A stretch of 64,000 bases of DNA from the NCBI RefSeq assembly GCF_044762655.1, contig NZ_JBIWER010000001.1:922649-986648 (forward strand), given 5' to 3'. This DNA is from Psychrobacillus sp044762655 (GTDB lineage: Bacteria; Bacillota; Bacilli; Bacillales_A; Planococcaceae). The notes under the pieces are model-generated. The model was not told the origin of the DNA. It saw only the letters and a list, made by a program, of their open reading frames with translations, and ran no database searches. The number at the start of each line of letters is the position of its first letter. The first letter of the stretch is position 1. Below, one piece after another: positions 45,059 to 54,134 of this stretch. A program made the translations under genes and the position numbers.

Positions 45059-45931
45059 CTAATACAAAGAAATTTCGGATAGACACTTTTCAATACTCTT
45101 TTTAAGTGGTATTAATTCACAATTCATACTAACTTTGATGTAAAAACTCTTCAAGAATGTCTTACAGTTAGAATATAAGAACCAATAGTCTTCTTCTGCC
45201 AACTGTTCTTTTTGAATTTTCAGTTCTGTTGGCACATTTTGTATTAATGTTATTATTTCTACTTGATCTAACCCGTTATTCACCATTTCTAGTATAGGAA
45301 TTAAAATCCTTTCATCTTCATCGTGGATATAAACACTAGTTGAAACAAATACCTTATTCCACAGTACTTTTAATATTTCCAAGTAAAATTTCTGATCTAT
45401 TTTTGAACTCTTTACAAGTTCATCAATAGCGTCAGATACATGAGCTATACTATGAGCCCAGCCTTTTAAAGATATATACCCCCGTATATCCTTCTCCAAG
45501 TAAATATAATCGATTAATTTATCTTTTATTTTTAACACCATTTCTCGAGAGAGAAAGTTATCTACATTATCCCTATATAGAATAAGTGCTATTAAAAGAG
45601 TAGTAAATGACCTTGTAAAAACAGTATCACTTTCATTTTCTCCAATTCCTTTAAATAACAAGTCACTTAAACACAATTCAAGTAGTTCATTTAATAACTC
45701 ATGCTCAATTTGATTTTTTTCTACAATTAATTGATAAAAAGAGCTATAGATTAATTTGTCTCTAAGTTCACTATCGGTTGAGCCGATATGCTCGACCATA
45801 GATTTTACAATACGTACTTTACTTTCTTCTTCCCAAGTTTTTCCCCAGCTCTTAAATTCCATTAAGGTTTTTTTCAGTTCATTCGCATTCATTGGTACAG
45901 CGTTGTTACAACTTAACTCTAACCTTTCCAT
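45059..45931 (-). CDS. DUF2785-family protein
   Basis: 290 residues, soluble and helical. ISLKGWAHSIAHVSDAIDELV near 170 is the signature of DUF2785 (a HEAT-like helical family of unknown role), with DKLIYSSFYQLI near 60. Start at the ATG behind AAGGGGTAGATGAT. Frequently a stand-alone gene in Bacillales. Here a cassette between repeats 14 and 15. Confidence 0.75.
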   Translation of the reverse strand: MERLELSCNNAVPMNANELKKTLMEFKSWGKTWEEESKVRIVKSMVEHIGSTDSELRDKLIYSSFYQLIVEKNQIEHELLNELLELCLSDLLFKGIGENESDTVFTRSFTTLLIALILYRDNVDNFLSREMVLKIKDKLIDYIYLEKDIRGYISLKGWAHSIAHVSDAIDELVKSSKIDQKFYLEILKVLWNKVFVSTSVYIHDEDERILIPILEMVNNGLDQVEIITLIQNVPTELKIQKEQLAEEDYWFLYSNCKTFLKSFYIKVSMNCELIPLKKSIEKCLSEISLY

Positions 45932-45968
45932 ATCATCTACCCCTTTTTCTAATATCACAAATCTCTTA

Positions 45969-46057
45969 TTCAACTAAACTGCTTCGTTAGTTCAATAAGA
46001 AAAAAGAGTTGCCTAAGTAACCCCATGATCTTGAAATAAAGCACCCGTTAGTACAAT
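45969..46057 (-). repeat. Array repeat 15 (short type)
   Basis: B at 45972-45993, hairpin of the GTTnC..GGCAAC type with TTTTTTC, A half AGCACCCGTTAGTAC. 46058-46290 shows no gene; it holds the promoter region of the next plus-strand gene. Confidence 0.85.
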
Positions 46058-46290
46058 AAGTTCAACATAAAGAGCATTAATCTTTTTTAGATAAAGCTAT
46101 TTATTATAAGAGAAAAATATTAGGAATAAGACAATCAATTATAATAAAGCTTATATCCTCTAATTTAACAGAAAATTCACAACGATAGTAGTAATGGAGC
46201 ACCAAAAAAATACAATTTAGCAGACAATTTTAATTACTAGTGATAAGATAAATTAAAATCCATCATTTAGTAGAAAAGGAAAAACAGAAA

Positions 46291-47139
46291 ATGACTAATA
46301 TTAAAATTTTAAATTCGAATTCAGCCATTCATCCAAGTCTACAAAACTATTTAGAAATCTTACCTATATTCCACTCGATGTTACCAGACATATCTATTGG
46401 ATTAACAAATACGCAAGAATGGATTGCTTACCATCCTGGGCGTAAAATAGATGTAGGAGCAAGAGCTGGTACTAAAATCAATCCACGCGAACCATTAGCA
46501 GATTGTATTAAAAACAAGATAGTAATAAATGAAGAAGTTCCATCAGAATTCTTTGGAATTCCGTTCACAGGATCAGCTGCACCTATTTTAGATAATGGTC
46601 AGGTAATTGGAGCATTAGCCATTCAATTACAAAAACAAAACGAAAAACAACTTAGAACCATTTCAGAGCAGATTGTACAATCACTTGAACAAGCTAATAA
46701 TCGTGTTGTATCTATAACAGATGGCTCGGAAGGTCTCTCAAAAATAAGTAATGTATTGTTAGAAAAGTCCAATCGTGCTACGGAAGAAGTGAATAATACG
46801 GATGAAGTACTAAATTTCATTAAGAGAGTCGCTGATCAAACAAATCTTTTGGGGTTAAATGCTGCTATTGAAGCAGCAAGGGCTGGTGATAAAGGTCTTG
46901 GCTTCACAGTAGTTGCTAATGAAATAAGAAAACTTTCTTTAGAAACAGTTTCTTCCACAGAAAAAATAAGACAAACATTAACTAACATCCAAAAGTCTGT
47001 GAATGAGATTACAGCTTCTATACAAGAGGTTGTTATTGTTGGGCGAGACCAGGTATCCTCTACTGAAGAAATCTCTAACATCATTACCAAAATTCAATCG
47101 ATGAGTAAAGAGTTAAACAAGTATGCTTCCGAATTATAA
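46291..47139 (+). CDS. Soluble methyl-accepting protein (YfmS-like)
   Basis: 282 residues without TM. N-terminal sensing segment (about 20-120, PDISIGLTNTQEWIAYHPGRKID) and a signalling domain with the tip VADQTNLLGLNAAIEAARAG and GFTVVANEIRKLS. Size and layout are those of B. subtilis YfmS, a cytoplasmic receptor. Plus strand, own terminator. Confidence 0.85.
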   Translation: MTNIKILNSNSAIHPSLQNYLEILPIFHSMLPDISIGLTNTQEWIAYHPGRKIDVGARAGTKINPREPLADCIKNKIVINEEVPSEFFGIPFTGSAAPILDNGQVIGALAIQLQKQNEKQLRTISEQIVQSLEQANNRVVSITDGSEGLSKISNVLLEKSNRATEEVNNTDEVLNFIKRVADQTNLLGLNAAIEAARAGDKGLGFTVVANEIRKLSLETVSSTEKIRQTLTNIQKSVNEITASIQEVVIVGRDQVSSTEEISNIITKIQSMSKELNKYASEL

Positions 47140-47160
47140 AAATTAAGAACGTATTTAAAT

Positions 47161-47210
47161 AGAACCTCCTGACATTAATCGTTTTGATTTAGTCAGGAGG
47201 TTCTTATTTT
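47161..47210 (+). terminator. Terminator of the YfmS-like gene
   Basis: AGAACCTCCTGAC / GTCAGGAGGTTCT stem then TATTTTAT. Confidence 0.92.
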
Positions 47211-47263
47211 ATAATCCAACAACTGATAATAGTTTGTGTGACTGTTGTTTTTACGTCAACTTT

Positions 47264-47340
47264 GTTCAACTAAACTGCCGCTTTAGTTCAATAAGAATAA
47301 GGCTTTGCTCCTTCTTGAAGTAAAGCACCCGTTAGTTGAA
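47264..47340 (-). repeat. Array repeat 16 (short type)
   Basis: B at 47267-47288, GGCTTTGCTCC / GAAGTAAAGC hairpin, A half ending CACCCGTTAGTTGAA. Confidence 0.88.
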
Positions 47341-47352
47341 AAACATCATACA

Positions 47353-47572
47353 TTAATTTTCTGTTTCTTTTTCGTCTCTCTCTTTTATATTTCTTCCGTA
47401 CGCCTCTTTCACCCTGTCATTGCTATGGCTGGTACTACATGATTATGAATCTCATTAATTAAAATAAATGACCTGAAAATGACACCGACAATAATTGCAC
47501 TTAAGATATAGATTCCAGTAGAACCAAAGTACCTAAAAGACCAGCTAAGAGAATGGATAACAATAACTTCAC
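47353..47572 (-). pseudogene. Frameshifted duplicate of the small membrane protein gene at 63064
   Basis: Aligns along its length with 63064-63294. One base is lost in GCTATGGCTGG (GCTATTGGCTGG in the other copy) and about 10 bases are lost in the TM region, so the frame is broken twice. Shared segments include IIVGVIFRS.ILINEIH and the ending ERDEKETEN in the shifted frame. GTG replaces the ATG start. Both copies are bounded by array repeats. Confidence 0.8.
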
Positions 47573-47625
47573 AAAACTCCCCCTTAATCTGCCTACCTGT
47601 ATTCCACAAAGAGCCATCTAGCAGC

Positions 47626-47665
47626 TCAACGATCTTTAACTAAAGCAACCGTTAGTTTAAGTGAA
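47626..47665 (-). repeat. Array repeat 17 (A palindrome with long-type tail)
   Basis: AACTAAAGCAACCGTTAGTT at 47628-47647 followed by TAAGTGAAACCTTTCACAA; a hybrid of A and the long-type arm. Confidence 0.75.
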
Positions 47666-47705
47666 ACCTTTCACAACCCTATCATATTTTTAGTTCTGAA
47701 ATCTC

Positions 47706-48026
47706 TTAGAAATAACTTCTGTAATGAAAAATCATTGCTACGAGTGTTATGATGGTGTATGCCAAAGATGTGATAAAAACAATATTAGGCGAAAAATTAA
47801 ACTTTTGACTTTCCATTCTAATACCTGTTGAACCTTGAATGGTCATATCCAAGTGTCGTGTACCAATACCACCCTTAGAAGTAAAAAATCCAATAACAAT
47901 GGTAGCTGCTAATCCAATGAAAAATGAATAGTCAGTGAATTTAGCATGAGTGAAATATGTTATACCTAAACTCAAACCTATTAAAACTAATAAAGTTATA
48001 CCGCTAATTAGTAATTTTCGTTTCAT
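47706..48026 (-). CDS. Hypothetical membrane protein
   Basis: 106 residues, three predicted TM helices (about 6-24, 35-50, 82-100) and a short loop GGIGTRHLDMTIQGSTGI. No family assigned. RBS GGGGGATAAATTAAA. Cassette-like. Confidence 0.68.
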   Translation of the reverse strand: MKRKLLISGITLLVLIGLSLGITYFTHAKFTDYSFFIGLAATIVIGFFTSKGGIGTRHLDMTIQGSTGIRMESQKFNFSPNIVFITSLAYTIITLVAMIFHYRSYF

Positions 48027-48123
48027 TTTAATTTATCCCCCTTTAGATTCAATTACTATGTGTCTAAATATTTTCATAATATATACGATTCAATAACCAC
48101 TTGGTTTCAGTGTCTTGAAGTTC

Positions 48124-48176
48124 CTATTTTGCTATTTGAACTAGTTCGGTACGATTGTTAATATTAATTTTTAAAT
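48124..48176 (-). pseudogene. C-terminal scrap of a LuxR-family regulator
   Basis: Minus-strand frame LKINI-NNRTELVQIAK-stop matches the recognition-helix end of LuxR/GerE HTH domains (NNRTELV). Nothing upstream of it continues the domain. Lies in the gene-free stretch 48027-48430, which also holds a decayed B element at about 48258-48285. Confidence 0.45.
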
Positions 48177-48254
48177 CCCCCTTCTAAAAAAAACTGCCCG
48201 TTTATTATCTATAAATTAATTACTTCTACAACCTTTCAAAAAACACCTCCATAT

Positions 48255-48286
48255 TCATCTAGACTGCACTCTTTAGTTCATGTAGC
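48255..48286 (-). repeat. Array repeat 18 (decayed B)
   Basis: CATCTAGACTGCACTCTTTAGTTCATG, recognisable as AACTAA-N-TTAGTT with substitutions. Confidence 0.5.
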
Positions 48287-48430
48287 AAATATTGTTCAAC
48301 CATATTTCCCATCTTTACATCACTCTTGATACAATTGTTGTGAATCTGATTACTCCTTCATAATCTCTTCTCTTTACCGATAAAAAATAAGATTAAGAAA
48401 TAAATTATGTTGGGTCATTAGGGGGTCACA

Positions 48431-50107
48431 ATGAAAGAGCGAGATATAAAAGGATTGAGCCAGACAGAGCTGACGTTGATTGAATACTCATATGGTTTGG
48501 ATTCTTCAATAGACGGAATTGGCATTACAGATGAAGATGGTAAATTTGTATTTGCAAATGAAGCTCATGCCACCTTGTATGGATTTACTAAAGAACACCT
48601 GTTGAATAACACCTGGCATATTTGCTACGATGAAGAAGCTTTGCAAGGAATTTTAAATGTTATTCCCACCTTAAATGAAAGAGGGCTTTGGAGAGGCGAG
48701 ACAGTTGGAACCAGGTTAGACGGAACGAAATTTCCGCAAGAGCTTACGCTTTCCAAAGTCGAAGAAACAAACAAGATTGTTTGTGTTGTAAGGGATTTAA
48801 CCGACATTAAAATCAAGGAACAACATATCGATTTCCTAGCAAATCATAATGAAATAACCAATCTTCCTAACAGAAGAAGTCTTGAAAGAAAACTTACCGA
48901 CATAAAGCATTCAAATACAGTTTCAGTTCTATTTATGGACATCGACAGGTTGAAGCTGATAAATGATAAGTTTGGACATAGAGTGGGTGATGCGTTGCTA
49001 GAAGGAATAGCTGAAACATTAAGATCATTCCAAAATGAATCCATCTCTGTGTTCCATTTAAGCGGTGATGAATTTATCGTATTAATCACCAATAAAAGCC
49101 AAGATGTTGCTCTTATGATTGCAGAACAGATTATTGAACAAATTAAGGTTCCTTATTTCCTTGAAGGAAATGAAATATATGTTACTACTAGTATAGGCGT
49201 AAGCCATTTTCCTTCTGATAGTACCGAATTAACTGAACTGATAAATCTAGCGGACATGGCTATGTACTCTGCAAAACAAGCTGGCAAAAACAATTTCAAG
49301 ATGTTTAATAAACACCTAAAGGAAAAGCAAGACCAAAAAATTAAGGTTGAAACAGAACTGCGGAAAGCAATTGAAAATAATGAGTTTCTTCTTCATTATC
49401 AGCCTAAGATGGATTTGGCCACTTTAGAACTAAATGGGATGGAAGCGCTTATTCGATGGAGAAACCCCGTGCTTGGTAATGTACCTCCTATGGATTTTAT
49501 TCCAATTGCTGAGGAAACAGGCTTAATAGATGAAATCGGGAAATGGGTTATCAAAGAGGCTTTAAATCAGATCTCCCGATGGGAAGCAAAAGGCTATTCA
49601 CTCGTTAAAGTGTCAGTGAACGTTTCTCCTCATCAGTTTCGATATACCAAATTAACTGAGTATATAGAAATGTGCATGATGGCCGCTAAGGTAGAACCTA
49701 AATATTTTGAGGTTGAAGTGACAGAAAGCGTTTTTGAAGATTTTGAAATAGTTCATCCTATCCTCTCACAATTTAAAAAAATGGGGATTGGCATTTCGAT
49801 AGACGACTTTGGGACGGGTTACTCTTCTTTAAGTCTATTAACGAAACTACCCGTAGACACGTTGAAAATCGATCAGTCTTTTATTCGTGGCGGAATGCAA
49901 GACTCCAAGGATTTAGCTCTTGTTAAATCGATAATTGATATAGGAATAAATTTAAACCTAAACGTCGTTGCTGAAGGAATTGAAACAGACAAGCATGTAA
50001 ATCTCCTTAAGAAGTTTGGATGTCTTAGTGGCCAAGGATATCTGTTCAACCCGCCTTTAACTGCGGATGAAATTGAACAAACCTATCTAATCCAATCAGT
50101 CCAATAA
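48431..50107 (+). CDS. PAS-GGDEF-EAL c-di-GMP turnover protein
   Basis: 558 residues, no TM. PAS domain about 15-130 (GITDEDGKFVFANEAHATLYG). GGDEF-type domain about 135-290 with the signature altered to SGDEF and no RxxD inhibitory site at the usual place. EAL domain about 305-550 with EALIRW, VSVNVSPHQF, EVTES, IDDFGTGYSSL and GIETDKHV intact. So most likely a phosphodiesterase with a weak or regulatory GGDEF domain. Plus strand, RBS GGGGG. Confidence 0.9.
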   Translation: MKERDIKGLSQTELTLIEYSYGLDSSIDGIGITDEDGKFVFANEAHATLYGFTKEHLLNNTWHICYDEEALQGILNVIPTLNERGLWRGETVGTRLDGTKFPQELTLSKVEETNKIVCVVRDLTDIKIKEQHIDFLANHNEITNLPNRRSLERKLTDIKHSNTVSVLFMDIDRLKLINDKFGHRVGDALLEGIAETLRSFQNESISVFHLSGDEFIVLITNKSQDVALMIAEQIIEQIKVPYFLEGNEIYVTTSIGVSHFPSDSTELTELINLADMAMYSAKQAGKNNFKMFNKHLKEKQDQKIKVETELRKAIENNEFLLHYQPKMDLATLELNGMEALIRWRNPVLGNVPPMDFIPIAEETGLIDEIGKWVIKEALNQISRWEAKGYSLVKVSVNVSPHQFRYTKLTEYIEMCMMAAKVEPKYFEVEVTESVFEDFEIVHPILSQFKKMGIGISIDDFGTGYSSLSLLTKLPVDTLKIDQSFIRGGMQDSKDLALVKSIIDIGINLNLNVVAEGIETDKHVNLLKKFGCLSGQGYLFNPPLTADEIEQTYLIQSVQ

Positions 50108-50116
50108 GAAAAACTT

Positions 50117-50167
50117 CTATGGATCTTTTGGGGTTCCATAGCAGCTATATTTATAGGTAGTTACATT
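50117..50167 (+). pseudogene. Fragment related to the small membrane protein at 40254
   Basis: LLWIFWGSIAAIFIGSYIY in one frame, then TGA; equals the membrane helix WIIWGSVAALILGSYLV of the protein at 40254-40442. Here it is on the plus strand and joined to an HxlR fragment. No start or RBS. Confidence 0.6.
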
Positions 50168-50412
50168 TATTGAAGGAAGGTACACAGCGATTTAGTGAAT
50201 TGAAACGAAGTCTACCAGAAATCACACAAAAAATGCTCACCAAGCAATTAAGAGAGTTAGAAGAAGAGGACATTGTCGAACGTAAAGTTTACGCTCAGGT
50301 TCCACCTAAAGTTGAATATTCTATAACTGAATACGGAAGAAGTTTAGAACCAATATTAGTAAATATGCACGAATGGGGTTTAAATTATCAAAAACATAAA
50401 ATGCAAAAGTAA
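50165..50412 (+). pseudogene. N-terminally truncated HxlR-family regulator
   Basis: The frame begins inside the winged helix: LKEGTQRFSELKRSLPEITQKMLTKQL...EYSITEYGRSLEPIL. Intact HxlR proteins have about 30 more residues (with a Cys sensor) before this point. TTG at 50170 has no RBS. Its 5' end is fused to a fragment of another gene. Confidence 0.75.
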
Positions 50413-50469
50413 GTAGAAAAAAGAATAGTCGATGCTTTAGTAATTATTTGCTACTTACTTTTGTCTTCT

Positions 50470-50547
50470 TATTAAACTAACCCTGTCGCGTTAGTTTAAT
50501 AAGAAAAAAGCCTTTACTCCTTCTTGAAGTAAAGCACCCGTTACTAC
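50470..50547 (-). repeat. Array repeat 19 (short type)
   Basis: B at 50473-50495, AGCCTTTACT / AAGTAAAGC hairpin, A half GCACCCGTTACTACAA. Confidence 0.85.
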
Positions 50548-50608
50548 AATAAATTATTTATTGTAGTTATTCTTCTTTTTCCTTAAAAAGCAAATATATT
50601 AGCAACCC

Positions 50609-50728
50609 TCAAAAAATCCAATAAGATACAATTTCAATAAAACTCCCAGCATTAAAGCTGAGTATTATTGCAACAAAAATGATTAATGCACTTAATAAAA
50701 AATTTCCCATTCCATACTTCGCCCCCAT
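50609..50728 (-). CDS. Small one-TM hypothetical protein
   Basis: 39 residues from ATG 50728 (or 33 from the next ATG behind GGGGGC): FLLSALIIFVAIILSF helix and a hydrophobic tail. The longer frame upstream runs through repeat 20 and is not real. The stop lies 60 bases from the A half, further than usual, so the 3' end may be altered. Confidence 0.45.
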   Translation of the reverse strand: MGAKYGMGNFLLSALIIFVAIILSFNAGSFIEIVSYWIF

Positions 50729-50757
50729 TATTTCATAAGAACCCTTTATGTTACTTG

Positions 50758-50846
50758 TTAAACTAAACTGCCGCGTTAGTTCAATAAGAAAAAGAGTTAC
50801 CAATGGCAACCCCATGATTTTTACTAAAGCACCCGTTAGTTGAATA
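50758..50846 (-). repeat. Array repeat 20 (short type)
   Basis: B at 50761-50781, terminator GGTTGCCATTGGTAACTCTTTTTC-like in gene sense, A half ACTAAAGCACCCGTTAGTTG. Confidence 0.88.
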
Positions 50847-50860
50847 ACTTTTTAATTTCA

Positions 50861-51427
50861 TTAATCCTCTTTAATTGGTTTAATTGTAGAATAAATTAAC
50901 TTTCCTGTTTCAGAAAATCCATTAATGTTTATAGGCATTACTACCTCTCCATTTAATTTTAAATAGAAAAAACGAGTTTGTCCTGAATTAATTAATAAAG
51001 CACTTTCAAAGGAGTTTTTTTGTGTTTCTATTTCTATATTTCTAATTTCAGGATTAATAATTTGCCCAAAGTAATAGGAGGGTTTCCCTACTTCTGTAAT
51101 TGACGCACCCCATATAAAATCGTCTTCTTGTAAAGGAGGATGGTAAGTTGAAACTAATGTTGTTTCCATTTCATTATCATCCTTGAACGTCCAAAATCCT
51201 AACCAGTTTTGCTCTAATCGACCAAGCATAATTGAATGAGTATTTCTAAAAATAGTTAACCATTCACCATCTATTTTTTTCACTAAATAGACTTCCTCTG
51301 TTGCTTGAGCCCAGTTTTCTGTAATGTTAAAAACACCATCTTTAGAGGGTAGTTGTTTGTGATTATATATTAGAAACACCGTTAAAAGTATTGTTATTTT
51401 TGCTATACTAATAAGTAATTTCCTCAT
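50861..51427 (-). CDS. Membrane-anchored hypothetical protein
   Basis: 188 residues: anchor LISIAKITILLTVFLIY at 4-20, then an extracellular beta-rich domain (VYLVKKIDGEWLTIFRNTHSIMLGRLEQNWLGFW seen in blocks). Family not recognised; several tryptophans. RBS AAGGGGAATGTA. Cassette between repeats 20 and 21. Confidence 0.7.
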   Translation of the reverse strand: MRKLLISIAKITILLTVFLIYNHKQLPSKDGVFNITENWAQATEEVYLVKKIDGEWLTIFRNTHSIMLGRLEQNWLGFWTFKDDNEMETTLVSTYHPPLQEDDFIWGASITEVGKPSYYFGQIINPEIRNIEIETQKNSFESALLINSGQTRFFYLKLNGEVVMPININGFSETGKLIYSTIKPIKED

Positions 51428-51495
51428 TACATTCCCCTTTTGTCCAGTAATTTACATATATTTACTTATTCAACACAATCGCAAAAACACCTTCT

Positions 51496-51575
51496 TCTTC
51501 AACTAAACTGCTGCTTAAGTTGAAGAAGAAAAAAGCTTTACTCCTTGTTGAAGTAAAGCACCCGTTAGTTGAAGA
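51496..51575 (-). repeat. Array repeat 21 (short type) with 'empty' flank
   Basis: B at 51499-51520, AAAGCTTTACTCC / GAAGTAAAGC hairpin, A half CACCCGTTAGTTGAA. The 45 bases right of it in gene sense (51448-51490, ATTTACATATATT..CTTATTCAACACAATCGCAAAAAC) recur at 42593, 51958 and 63440. Confidence 0.88.
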
Positions 51576-51607
51576 ACGGCAGACACAGGGAGTGACAACT
51601 ATTCAAC

Positions 51608-51859
51608 TTAATCGACCTTTTTAGTAAATATCCAGATTAGACTAATTATTACTGAGCTAACTATTGTTGCCATTAATAAGGAAAATAATATTACAAATAA
51701 AAATGAACCATAATCCTCTAATTCTTCAAACGGATTATTTGTAATGTAAGTATCACTGAACAGAAATGCTAATAAAGTGGGGATAAAAATAAAGGGAAAT
51801 AATTTCTTAAAATAGTTGTTGAAATTTGGATATTTATAGTCTTTTGTTTTGCTTATCAT
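51608..51859 (-). CDS. Small two-TM membrane protein
   Basis: 83 residues from the ATG behind GGGAGGATTAT: helices about 17-36 and 55-78, with the polar N-terminus SKTKDYKYPNFNNYFKK. Not recognised. Confidence 0.65.
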   Translation of the reverse strand: MISKTKDYKYPNFNNYFKKLFPFIFIPTLLAFLFSDTYITNNPFEELEDYGSFLFVILFSLLMATIVSSVIISLIWIFTKKVD

Positions 51860-51885
51860 ATAATCCTCCCATTCAAATCTTTCTT

Positions 51886-51953
51886 TGATAAACTGCACCG
51901 TTAGTTCAGGAAAAAGTGCTGCCCCGACTTGAAGTAAAGCACCCCTTTTGTTC
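51886..51953 (-). repeat. Array repeat 22 (short, degenerate)
   Basis: AAACTGCACCGTTAGTTCAGG, hairpin near AAAAAGTGCTGCCCC, A half decayed to GAAGTAAAGCACCCC. Doublet partner of repeat 23. Confidence 0.8.
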
Positions 51954-52004
51954 AACAATTTACATATATTAACTTATTCAACACAATTGCAAAAAAACCT
52001 TCTT

Positions 52005-52037
52005 ATTCAACTAAACTGCCCCGTTAGTTCAATAAGG
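52005..52037 (-). repeat. Array repeat 23 (B only); supplies a stop codon
   Basis: AACTAA-ACTGCCCCG-TTAGTT at 52009-52029. The gene at 52024 reads into it and stops at its TAA. Confidence 0.82.
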
Positions 52038-52218
52038 ATGTATTAATAAAGCGTTCCATTAGTTTGGTTTCTTCATTTAGTAATCGTGAAAGAAATAATA
52101 ATTGAGGAAATGGTTGTAAGATTAAATTCATATCTATCTCTGTTTTTAGTATAGAAACTCCATCCAACTTTTGATAATCACTTAAAGATATTTTCTTTCT
52201 GCAGATAAGATCGTACAT
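52024..52218 (-). CDS. Hypothetical protein, probably truncated at both ends
   Basis: 64 residues, soluble. The last codons (SLLN-stop) come from the B palindrome and there is no A element, so the native 3' end seems lost. Upstream, ATG ACG GTT AAT TTC CC with a good RBS (AAGGAAATTAATAATT) is out of frame by one base, which hints that the true start (MTVNFP..) has been separated by a frameshift. Family not recognised. 52219-52472 holds only hairpins. Confidence 0.45.
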   Translation of the reverse strand: MYDLICRKKISLSDYQKLDGVSILKTEIDMNLILQPFPQLLFLSRLLNEETKLMERFINTSLLN

Positions 52219-52378
52219 TCTCTGGGGAAATTAACCGTCATAATTATTAATTTCCTTTCTACTAAAAACTCATTTCGCATAATCTATCTATTTCGTCTTC
52301 AATTAAAAAGTTAACAGCTCTTGGGTAAATGATTTAATTACTTCTTCTTTCAAATTTTTAACGATTATTACCAAAATA

Positions 52379-52445
52379 AAAAGCACCTGTACAAAAACAG
52401 GCACTTTTACTCCAAAGCAACATAATTCTATTTATGTTGCTTTGG
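52379..52445 (-). terminator. Two hairpins after the dCache-GGDEF gene
   Basis: CCAAAGCAACATA / TATGTTGCTTTGG (52412-52445), then AAAGTGCCTGT / ACAGGTGCTTT with TTATTTT (52408-52379) in the minus direction. Confidence 0.8.
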
Positions 52446-52472
52446 ATTCTTATTGTAAGTGACATAATGTCG

Positions 52473-54035
52473 CTAGTTTTTATTTTTGTTTAAACGATTT
52501 GCAATGACTACTCTATTTCTTCCCTCTTCTTTCGCTTTGTATAAAGCTTGGTCAGTCACTTTGAATAATTCTGTAAAATCACTTGCTGTAGTTGGCAAAT
52601 TTCCAATTCCCATCGAAATCGTTATCGGCTTTCCAGTAGGACTAATTTTGGCCTCAGCTATTTTCCTTATTCGTTCTGCAATCGTTTGAGCCAATGCTAG
52701 ATCCGTTTCCGGGAGAACAATTAAAAATTCTTCTCCACCTATACGGAAACACAAATCACTTTCTCTGGTTTCTTTTTTAGCTAATTCGGAAATGTATGTT
52801 AATACCTCATCCCCCACTTGATGTCCGAATTGATCGTTTACGGTTTTAAAACGGTCAATATCAAACAAAACGATGGAGTACATTCCTAAATGGCTAATCT
52901 TTTTTTCTAAAGAGCGGCGATTATAGTAGCCAGTCAGTGGATCAAGATTTGATTCACTCTCCACATACGTCAGTTTTTTTTCATAAAAATCAACATTTTT
53001 TAAAATAGCACGCTTTAATTCCATCAACTCAAAATACCAGCCAGGAATGCGGGGCGTAGGCACCGATGGATCAAGTGTAATTTGTTTTGCGTAGAGGGCT
53101 AACGATCTTATCGGATTCACAATTTTTTTAAACATGGCAAAGGTTAGGACAAAAACAAAAATCATAAAGGGAATGGCAATGAAGCTAACTTGCTTTGCCA
53201 TTTCAATCGTTGGTTCCATAACGGCTTTTTTAGGTGTTTGGGAGACAATGCCCCATTTGCTTGTAGAAGAAGCGTAACCAGCTAGCGTTTTAATACCTTG
53301 TGTGTTAATAACTTCTAGACTTCCGTTATTCCCTTTCAACACTTGCTGTACGGCTTTGTTTTCTTTAGCGCTATCGTTAATTCTATCTTTATCTGGATGA
53401 TAAATAATATTACCTTTAGAATCGACTACATATACATACGAATCATTTTCATGTTTTGGATGTTGGCCAAGAACTCTCGTTAGGCTGTTTTCTTCATGTA
53501 AATGGATGGTCCCTCCTATAAACCCTTTATATGCCCCACTATCATCAAAGACAGGTACAGAAACAAGCAATATCAGCTTCCCCGTCATGGCTACATAAGG
53601 TTCCGATATTAAGGGTACTTTCTTTTTCAAGGCTTCTTTTGCACCGATCCTATTCGATTTTGTACCCTCTAATTCCCTATTTGGTGCTGATACAACGATA
53701 CTTCCTGTTTGATCCACAAAAACTACGGAATTAAAAAACGTAGTAGATTCTAGCGTCTGTTTTACTTCCTCATATATTTCTTTAGAATCTGCGGTTGAAT
53801 ATTCTTCCTCTTCTGACTCCATGGTTAAGGTTTTAATCATATTTTCAAAAAGAGAATCCGTTGTACTAGCCAATTTCTGAGCGTAGTATTGATTCTCTAT
53901 TAAATAATTCTTCTCCAAGTTGTTTTTACTTACTAAAATGCTTGAAATAGTACTTCCAACAAAGGTACCAATCATGGCAAAAGTCAGTAAGCTCAAAACA
54001 AGAAATTGTATACTTAATCTAATAGGTTTCTTCAT
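52473..54035 (-). CDS. Membrane diguanylate cyclase (dCache-GGDEF)
   Basis: 520 residues from the ATG behind GGTGGAGATAT. TM1 about 8-30, extracellular dCache domain about 35-270 (SVPVFDDSGAYKGFIGGTIHL), TM2 about 275-300, GGDEF domain about 355-515. The signature GGEEF is intact, with RESD five residues before it as the c-di-GMP inhibitory site. Expected to make c-di-GMP in response to an external ligand. No array repeat lies between it and the chemoreceptor pseudogene upstream. Confidence 0.92.
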   Translation of the reverse strand: MKKPIRLSIQFLVLSLLTFAMIGTFVGSTISSILVSKNNLEKNYLIENQYYAQKLASTTDSLFENMIKTLTMESEEEEYSTADSKEIYEEVKQTLESTTFFNSVVFVDQTGSIVVSAPNRELEGTKSNRIGAKEALKKKVPLISEPYVAMTGKLILLVSVPVFDDSGAYKGFIGGTIHLHEENSLTRVLGQHPKHENDSYVYVVDSKGNIIYHPDKDRINDSAKENKAVQQVLKGNNGSLEVINTQGIKTLAGYASSTSKWGIVSQTPKKAVMEPTIEMAKQVSFIAIPFMIFVFVLTFAMFKKIVNPIRSLALYAKQITLDPSVPTPRIPGWYFELMELKRAILKNVDFYEKKLTYVESESNLDPLTGYYNRRSLEKKISHLGMYSIVLFDIDRFKTVNDQFGHQVGDEVLTYISELAKKETRESDLCFRIGGEEFLIVLPETDLALAQTIAERIRKIAEAKISPTGKPITISMGIGNLPTTASDFTELFKVTDQALYKAKEEGRNRVVIANRLNKNKN

Positions 54036-54134
54036 ATATCTCCACCAATCAATGAAAAAGTGCCATTCATATTCTGAATAGCCCAATAAAATATACCGTC
54101 TGACTTCTATCAATCTTAAGTCAGACGGCGTATT

